A stretch of 64,000 nt of DNA from Sarcocystis neurona (taxonomy: Eukaryota > Apicomplexa > Conoidasida > Eucoccidiorida > Sarcocystidae): positions 2,309,721-2,373,720 of the forward strand of contig KL647297.1 in assembly GCA_000727475.1 (NCBI GenBank), given 5' to 3'. The translations under genes were made by a program, and so were the position numbers. The notes beneath the pieces are model-generated. The model was not told the DNA's origin and made no database searches. It worked only from the letters and a program-made list of their open reading frames with translations. Shown in pieces: positions 57,665 to 64,000 of the stretch (position 1 is its first letter; each line of letters begins with the position of its first letter).

Positions 57665-60600
57665 CTGCAGCCCGCACGGCACCAGCAACACACACAGCAG
57701 CAGCTACGCTAAGCTGCAGCAGTATCTACCTAGGTGCGATACCCCTAGCGAGCAGCAAAGGCAGCGGGCGTTATTTCTATGTGTAGATTCTGAGTACACA
57801 TATATATACAGAGGGGTACATCGTTATAGATGAATATACGTAAATTGAGGCAGAGGAGAGACATGTGCCGGATCTGCTGACGACGACCTGCAGGCGTCGT
57901 TACCAGATTCCATCTTCACGCGGAAGTCCAACATCCCGAGTCCACAAGGAGGTCGCAAGCGCTTCAACAACTATACGCTATGCACACGCCTGAAGACGTA
58001 CGGTCACACATTATATATATACGTGTATACGTATGCTGGGGCTTCCATGGGAATGACGCGCGTGTGCTGCTCGGAAATTCTAGCCATACACATCTGTGTG
58101 AAGTATTCTCAGGACCACATGCAAGTCCTGCCCTTCCGTATTCTGAGTTCGTTTTATAAACAGCGTGAGCGTAGGCAACAGCTGCAGTAAGTACACTACT
58201 AGACGATCTGCAATAACGGAGCAACTTAGGCACAGATGGCGCAGCGCATGCGTCGAGAGACTTTTGCCTATCCAGACGCTTCTTCCCGCCGTCCAAATGC
58301 GCTCGTGCATTCGTGCAGAGGCCGCAGAGATATTCAGGTATATTTGTACCTCGAGGATCTTCTCCGTACACGTGTGCCACCGCTCGCATCTCCTTTCTTT
58401 TATATACACACGTAGGAGGAAAGATTTGTCTACATGTCTACGTATGTATATAAGCATATATGTGGGGAGGGAGTTATAAATGTGTACAATGCGAGGGCTG
58501 TACACATTTATATGGGGAAGCCCAAGTGTGGAAATAGGCATATACTATAGAAAGAGAGCTTGATGTGCACAAGTGTACACGCACATGTGTGGGTACAGAA
58601 AAAGTAGGGTACTACCAAGATTAGTACCCTACTTTACTATATTCTTAAGTAATTTGTCCGTCCTTCACACATCTCCACCTGTCAGGATCTATCTACCACA
58701 TACATATGTATATGTGTACTGTTGTATGTGTGGCACGCCCAGCAGTAGTCGCAATAGCTCTCGGGACCATGTGCGCAGTGCTGCCTGCCTCGACCCCTGT
58801 CAACCAAAAGTGATAGGTGGGAAAGGTAAAAGCGATGCGCCGGAAGGATAAAACAGGCGGTTTGTGTTCTAGTTTACTATTCGTTCAGATACTGCACTTG
58901 TGCTGCAGGGGCAGCACAACAGCAGTCACCGCCGCAGCGAGAGCGGTCTCAGCAGCAGAAGCGGGAAGAGCTGCAGCGCCAACGGCAGTGGCAGCAGCAC
59001 CACAGACAAGGATGGGGCAGAGGCAGGTCCTGATGCAGCAGCCGCAGCAGACGCAGCAACATCAGCCGAAGCAGAGGCAGCAACAGCAGCAGTAGACGCA
59101 GCAACGGCAGCAGAAACAGACGCAGCAACAGCAGAAGTAGACGGAGCACTGGCAGCAGAAGCAGCAGAAGACGAGGCAGCAGGGGTAGCCGCAGCGGCGC
59201 AAGGACTAGGCGCTTTCGCTGACGCACAGCAAATAGCCGCAACGACGCAGGTACGGCGGGCCGACAACAGCATTGGCAGCAGAAGAGGCGAACGCATAGC
59301 CGAAGCAGCCGTCGCAGCGCAGACAGAGCGACGGCGGAAAAAAGAAGTCGCGGGTCGCAGCATCAAGTGGCGGAAGCAGCAGCAGACACTGGCGCACAGC
59401 AAGACCAGAGGCGGACGCCCTCGCAGAAGAGCTGCAGGAGCGGCACGCCTCTGCGCGGATGCACAACCCAGGGCAGAGGCAGGCCCAGCCGTACCAGCAG
59501 CAAAAGACAAACGCAGCAGCAACAGCGAGGAGGCAGAGCACTCACAGGAAAGGAAAAATACGAAGAACCCAGAGCCGGATGAGCTGCAGCAGCAGCAGAC
59601 GGGGAGCAGCAGCTGCAGCAGCAGACGAGGAGCAGCAGCTGCAGCAGAAGGAAGAGAAGAAGCAGCTGCAGCACAACTTGTGAGAGGAAAAGCAGCAGCG
59701 CAACAGCGCCGAGAAATCAGCAGCAGCAACACTTACAAACTGGGCACACCGTCCTCCGTCCTGCGTCGCTATGGACCATCCGTCTTTCCACGAGAAAACG
59801 TCAGGGCTCCCTTCGCATAAAATCGGCTCTGCAGAACAACTCGTTTGTCTCAACAAACGTCCACTACAATCCCTACGTGGTCTGGTGTATATACACTATG
59901 CAGCACATGTCAAGAAATGTTGCAAGCACGTACATATAAATGTATAAGTAGATGTTTTGAGAATATGCGGGTGGGTCTGTGCCTTTGTAGGAAGTATTTC
60001 AAAAGTATACGAGTGTACACGTGCCTATATATATGTAAGTATTTCTGTGTGGGTGCGTGTGTTTATACACGTACGCATATCGACAGTAGACGGGTGTATA
60101 TGTGTCTGTGTGTGTATATATATCTGTACGTGTCTGTATTTGAGAGTATACAGGTGTAGACGTCCCTATATATACATATATGAGTATTTTCGAGAGTTGA
60201 CTGGTGCATACGTGCACACGTATATATATACATGTATATATATATACACATATATGTATGTATATGTGTGCATGTATCATGAATGTATATGTGCCTATGT
60301 ATATGTATATATATATATGTATATATGTGCACATAAGTACTTCGAGAGTATCCAGTTAATTGTGTACATATCTGTCTACCTACATATATATATATATATA
60401 TTATATGAGTATGTACGTGCCTACGTATACATACATATATATATGGATACGTATTCTGAGAGTATAGGTGCATATGTGCATCGACATATATATATATATA
60501 TACACATATCTGTATGTATATGTGTATGTGTACCTCGAGAGATGGGTGTATACGTGCCTATGTATATATATATATGTATATATGCACATAAGTGCTTCAA

Positions 60601-63299
60601 GAGTATCCAGTTAAATGTGTATCTATCTGCCTACCCACATATATATATATATATGTTATAAATGAGTACGTACGTGTCCACGTGCAGATATGTAGGTATT
60701 GTGAGAGTATAGGCGCATATATGCCTGCGCCCACGTACATATGTATAAGTTTATTTAAGTATTCACGGGGGTACACGTGCTGCCTGTGTTCGCAGAAGCG
60801 CTCACACCAGCATACAAATAAACTTGTACGTCGGTACACAGAGGTATAGTAGAGTGTGTACGGATGCTTCCATAGAAATGAATGTACGTCGGAGAAGTCA
60901 CAGATCCACTTACCTGTTATACAAATGTATACGTTTCCACAGAAATATATATATATATATATACATGCCCTAGGAACAACAGATACATTTATCTAATACA
61001 TATATGTATGTATAGGCTCCCAGTTGGACATAGTCGTCTACCCTGCAGAACAACGCATACACACATACGTATGTGCCACACGCACACTCAAATACGCATA
61101 AGATACATATATAGACGTGTTAGACACATTCTATATATATACATATGTGTACGTGCAGTGTGTACGCAGAGGAGAGGCCATAAATATATATATGTATATG
61201 TAGAGATAGGAAGACAGAACCACTTAGCTGGACGTCTTCGTCTATCATCCGTAACTACATCCACACCCATGTATCTGTTCTAGACCCCACTCATATATAT
61301 ATCCATAGTCGATACAATACATATAAATATATCCACGCCTATTATATATGTGAGCATGTGTGTGTATATGTAAACCGTGTGTACGTACAGTCGAAAGTCA
61401 GAAAGTTGTAGAAACGAGAAGAGAAAGGACGGGGGACGCACCGATGGTGAGAGTTTGTCCAACGCGGAAAACGCCCTCCGTTGAATTTGCTGCCCAGTCA
61501 AAAAGCAGCACAGTCGCCCAGAATCTCTTATTCATCCTTCTTCCATATATATATATATACGCCTATATGTACATACTTCTACGCACGTATATACGTATAT
61601 ATTTATATGTAAATATATATGCTTCTACACTCATACATGCGTACACACACACACACAAGCGGGCATACCTCCTACAAACAAGTGTGATCCCCCGTATATA
61701 TATATATATACATACATGTATACACTGGTGAATATACATGTATACACATCTATGCATAAATACGTACTTATTGCACACGTGTAGGTTTTCCCATGTATAT
61801 ATATATATGTGCCTACACTATTATTCGTACACATATATACATATCCATGTATAAATCTGTACAAGATTGCACCTATACAGATGTCCCGTTTCTGTATAGA
61901 AGGGCAACACGTGAAAACGGCAGTGGTACACGTACACTTTATAAATACACACGTATGGATGTGTCTGCGTATACGTCTGTATATCTGTATATCTCATATA
62001 TATGCATTTGAGGACAAGAAATAGTAAGCAAGATACTTCCCCTAACAAGCTAGGGCTCGTCGTATCGCCGCCGTCCACAGACAGCGGGACTCTATGTTGT
62101 GAGTCGGCGCGCATGCAAAAAAGGCCCCTCAGCAGCAGCAGCAGCGGAGCAGCAGCAGTCGACAAGCAGCAGCCGTGGAAGAGGAGCAGGAACGGCGCCG
62201 TTTCATCAGCACAGCAGCAGCAACGGCAGCAGGGAAAACCCGCGGGAGGGGGAGACAAACGTACGATAGACGTGAGAGACAAGAGGAGGGAGGTGAAGCT
62301 TCTTGCCAATGAAGTGACCCGAGAACTCCCGTACGACGGAGAAGCCTCGTGCATGCGCCACTTGGCTGCAGAAAGACAGCAAGAGCAAAAATGCGCAGCT
62401 ACCCTAGCGGGACACCCGTAGCAGCAGCAGCAAGGGGCTGCTGCCGATGCACACAGCAGCAGGACGGGCGGTCCCTGCAACAGCAGCAGCAGCACCAGCA
62501 GCAAACACACGCGGCAGCAGCGGCGGCAGGACCGCAGTCGCACCCCTAGCAGCACTACGGAGAAGGCAGCCGCAGCAATAGGACAAACGCAGCAGCAGCA
62601 GCATTACGGAAAAGGCAGCAGCAGCAGCAGCAAAACAAACGCAGCAGCTGACGCACTAGCGCTACAGTCACAGCAGCAGCAGCAGCTTCAGGGAGAAGGC
62701 ACACCCTGCACCAGTGCAAGAGACACGTGGTATATAAGCCGCAGCAGCACCTCGTGCACCTCCCAATTTCTGTGATCGGCAGTCCGGGCTTCACCATCTC
62801 AATAGCCTTCTCCAGCGCCTCCTGACATCAAGAAACAAACAAGAACGTATACTACATACACCAATACACATATAGATACAAATACATACGTATACGTATA
62901 CATACATTTACACGTCCGTATTCAAATATATACACACATACACATATATATAGGTGTATATCCAAAACATTTATACAGTATAAGAGTCAAAGACACAGCA
63001 GCACTTCGTTCCACGGAGTTATGTACGTACAGACAAAAACATATACACATATATGTATACATGCAAAAGTGGCTTCATGTCTACTTACGTAGACACACGT
63101 ATGTGCAGACGCACGTGTGACTGCGTGTAGCCGTACACACGTATATATATTTATCATGACGGAGACGTACTTATAGAAAAGTGAATTTGTGCGAATACGC
63201 ATATCCTGAGTTGTGTAGGAATGCTTGCCTTGCTGGCTTCTACAAGTTTCCGGTGCTGCGGCAGAACTTCTCCGACCATCACCGTCGCCGCGCAGTCCC
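57605..63299 (-). CDS. Methionine aminopeptidase type I (partial)
   Basis: A peptidase family M24 enzyme that removes the initiator methionine from new proteins. Six exons join with matching phases: 63299-63229, 62821-62760, 62365-62265, 61489-61442, 59828-59737 and 57664-57605, giving 143 residues to the stop. Catalytic residues visible: the Asp of (G)DCAATVMVGEV, the His of FSGHFIGKKLH (usual GHGIG), the Glu of TIEPILCEGS and the Glu of EHTLLVTEDGAEIL. The segments AIEMVKPGLPITEIG and ARGFSVVREFSGH match the family closely. The N-terminal part, with the HGIP histidine and first metal-binding Asp, is not found up to 64000 and probably lies in exons beyond the right edge. Which isoform (cytosolic or organellar) cannot be told. 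Confidence 0.92.
58475..58635. other. Two adjacent perfect hairpins
   Basis: A 14-bp perfect inverted repeat (58475-58488 with 58499-58512, 10-nt loop) and a 13-bp one (58601-58613 with 58623-58635, 9-nt loop) lie 90 bp apart in the last MetAP intron. Arms are TATAAATGTGTACA and AAAGTAGGGTACT. Confidence 0.85.
58900..59736. repeat. CAG-rich tract (sense CTG) in MetAP intron
   Basis: CAG/GCA-rich + strand with a 20-30 bp sub-periodicity (GCAGCAACAGCAGAAGTAGAC-like). It creates a 306-codon + strand frame that also runs antisense through the MetAP exon at 59737-59828, so it is not annotated as a gene. Confidence 0.8.
59737..59828 (-). CDS. MetAP exon with TIEP glutamate
   Basis: Acceptor GTTCTGCAG at 59829 completes the Glu codon of TIEP; donor GTAAGT at 59736. 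It encodes PILCEGSPDVFSWKDGWSIA and TQDGGRCAQF, which continues in frame to EHTLLVT. Confidence 0.94.
59930..60760. repeat. Microsatellite block with long direct repeat
   Basis: TA/TG-rich minisatellite DNA in a MetAP intron. A block of about 105 bp starting GCACATAAGT at 60329 recurs at 60584, including GAGAGTATCCAGTTAA / AAGAGTATCCAGTTAA and the following ATCTGxCTACC. Shorter GAGAGT(A/T)-anchored units precede it. Confidence 0.75.
61442..61489 (-). CDS. MetAP 48-nt micro-exon
   Basis: Acceptor TGGGCAG at 61490, donor GTGCGT at 61441, phase 1 at both ends. It encodes NSTEGVFRVGQTLTI, the strand leading into the catalytic TIEP motif. Confidence 0.9.
62265..62365 (-). CDS. MetAP exon with catalytic histidine
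   Basis: Acceptor CTTTCTGCAG at 62366 (phase 2), donor GTACGT at 62264 (phase 1). It encodes VAHARGFSVVREFSGHFIGK then KLHLPPLVSHVY. The usual GHGIG reads GHFIG, keeping the histidine. Confidence 0.93.
62400..62700. repeat. CAG-rich tract (sense CTG) before MetAP exon
   Basis: A 300-bp CAG block on the + strand, CTG on the MetAP sense strand, directly precedes the acceptor at 62366. A similar block continues through 62125-62230 on the other side of the exon. Confidence 0.75.
62760..62821 (-). CDS. MetAP 62-nt exon
   Basis: Acceptor TGATGTCAG at 62822, donor GTGCAC at 62759. It encodes EALEKAIEMVKPGLPITEIG, the family segment after LVExT, phase 0 in and phase 2 out. Confidence 0.93.
63229..63299 (-). 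CDS. MetAP first visible exon
   Basis: Acceptor GTGCATGCAG at 63300, phase 1. 23 codons: DCAATVMVGEVLPQHRKLVE then ASK. It ends at a GC donor (AAG then GCAAGC at 63228), the only position giving the ungapped family join KLVEASK-EALEKAI. The frame is open further upstream but departs from the family there. Confidence 0.85.
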
Positions 63300-63764
63300 C
63301 TGCATGCACGTCGACAGTCAGCAGCACGGCAGCAACGCCACCCGCCGGGGTGGACGTTTTCTCTACATTCGTTGTAAAGCTGCATCAAAGAAAGGTGACG
63401 CTCCCTCTACTACAGGATAAGCAAGGACGCAGTAGTCTCCGTCTCGCAGGCGCTCCGTATATGGGCACAGACACATGCCACATATATGGACACCGCGACA
63501 CGCGACCAAGCGACTCCACGGCGACACGCGACTCCATAGAAAGCGTATATATATACGTAAGTTTATGTGTATGTATATATGCATTGATATACGTAGATAT
63601 ATCTGTCCTCCTTCTAAGAGAGACAGACGTATAGCTATAGTGTACATACACACACTCGTGGGCACCTGCTATACGAAAGAGTCCCGGTGGGGAGACAGAC
63701 GCAGAGACACACACACAGGAAAATGTATACACATATATATATATATATATACGTATATTCAGAC

Positions 63765-64000
63765 ACGGAGGGAGACACAGAGACGAAAGGGGGATGCGCA
63801 CGTATGTATATATACACATATATACAGATATGCACGGAGGCAGAGAGACAAAAGAAGATGCATACGCATATATATATATATATGTATACAGATATGGAGG
63901 GAGACACAGAGACAAAGGGGGATGCGCATGCATATATATACAGATATGGAGGGAGACACAGAGACAAAGGGGGATGCATACGTATATATATATATAGTAG
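63765..64000. repeat. Minisatellite GGAGGGAGACACAGAGACAAAGG
   Basis: Four tandem units of about 50-68 bp join a GGAGGGAGACACAGAGACAAAGGGGGATGCG block to a TATATACAGATATG run. The array reaches the window edge. Confidence 0.85.

Noticed and set aside
58900..59820. 306-codon + strand alanine-rich open frame
   Set aside because: It lies in a MetAP intron, overlaps a secure MetAP exon on the opposite strand and is a translation of CAG repeats.
63300..63379. Upstream extension of the first visible MetAP exon (FTTNVEKTSTPAGG onward)
   Set aside because: It would remove the conserved HGIP histidine and misplace the first metal Asp. An internal acceptor at 63300 restores the family pattern, so the extension is probably intron.
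63400..63460. LRDGDYCVLAYP resembling the MetAP DGDIVNVDV strand
   Set aside because: The metal-binding Asp is absent, and no donor in the needed phase connects it to the next exon.

Overview
This window reads as nuclear DNA of an apicomplexan coccidian, most like Eimeria. The genes are intron-rich with GT-AG and occasional GC-AG introns. Coding exons carry long alanine and glutamine runs encoded by CAG repeats, and the intervening DNA is saturated with CAG/CTG triplet tracts and TA/TG/CA (TATATGTATACACGTG-like) microsatellites and minisatellites. These are hallmarks of Eimeria homopolymeric-repeat genomes. I saw no bacterial operon, CRISPR or insertion-sequence features, and recognised no tRNA or rRNA. 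All models come from reading splice sites and protein motifs by eye, without transcripts or database searches.

Layout. (1) 2.1-7.0 kb, + strand: a multi-exon gene of unknown function with an N-terminal cysteine cluster, possibly continuing in exons to 10.26 kb. (2) 7.0-13.8 kb: mostly microsatellite and CAG-repeat DNA. (3) 13,863-43,864, - strand: one 30-kb gene for a P4-type ATPase (phospholipid flippase). I resolve 14 exons whose phases join exactly into about 4,184 codons, roughly three times the usual family length because of low-complexity inserts. All catalytic signatures survive (A-domain DGES, DKTGTLT, KGAD, TGDK, GDGAND). (4) 44-51 kb, - strand: a second multi-exon gene of unknown function, with several phase-compatible exons separated by apparently ultrashort introns. 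(5) 52-57 kb: lower-repeat DNA with weak candidate exons on both strands. (6) 57,605 to the right edge, - strand: the C-terminal two thirds of a type I methionine aminopeptidase in six exons; its N-terminal exons are not visible and probably lie beyond the window.

Recurrent structure. In the two recognised - strand genes, repeat-rich exons carry CAG on the coding strand while most introns carry CTG on the coding strand, often just upstream of the 3' splice site. A 14-bp perfect palindrome (GGTGTACGTACACC) occurs eight times exactly and three more times with one mismatch. All copies lie inside two flippase introns, 19 bp before the flippase start codon, or upstream of it, and one appears to form the 5' splice site of a 30-nt intron. 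The flippase would act in membrane lipid asymmetry and the aminopeptidase in N-terminal protein maturation; nothing suggests that they work together.
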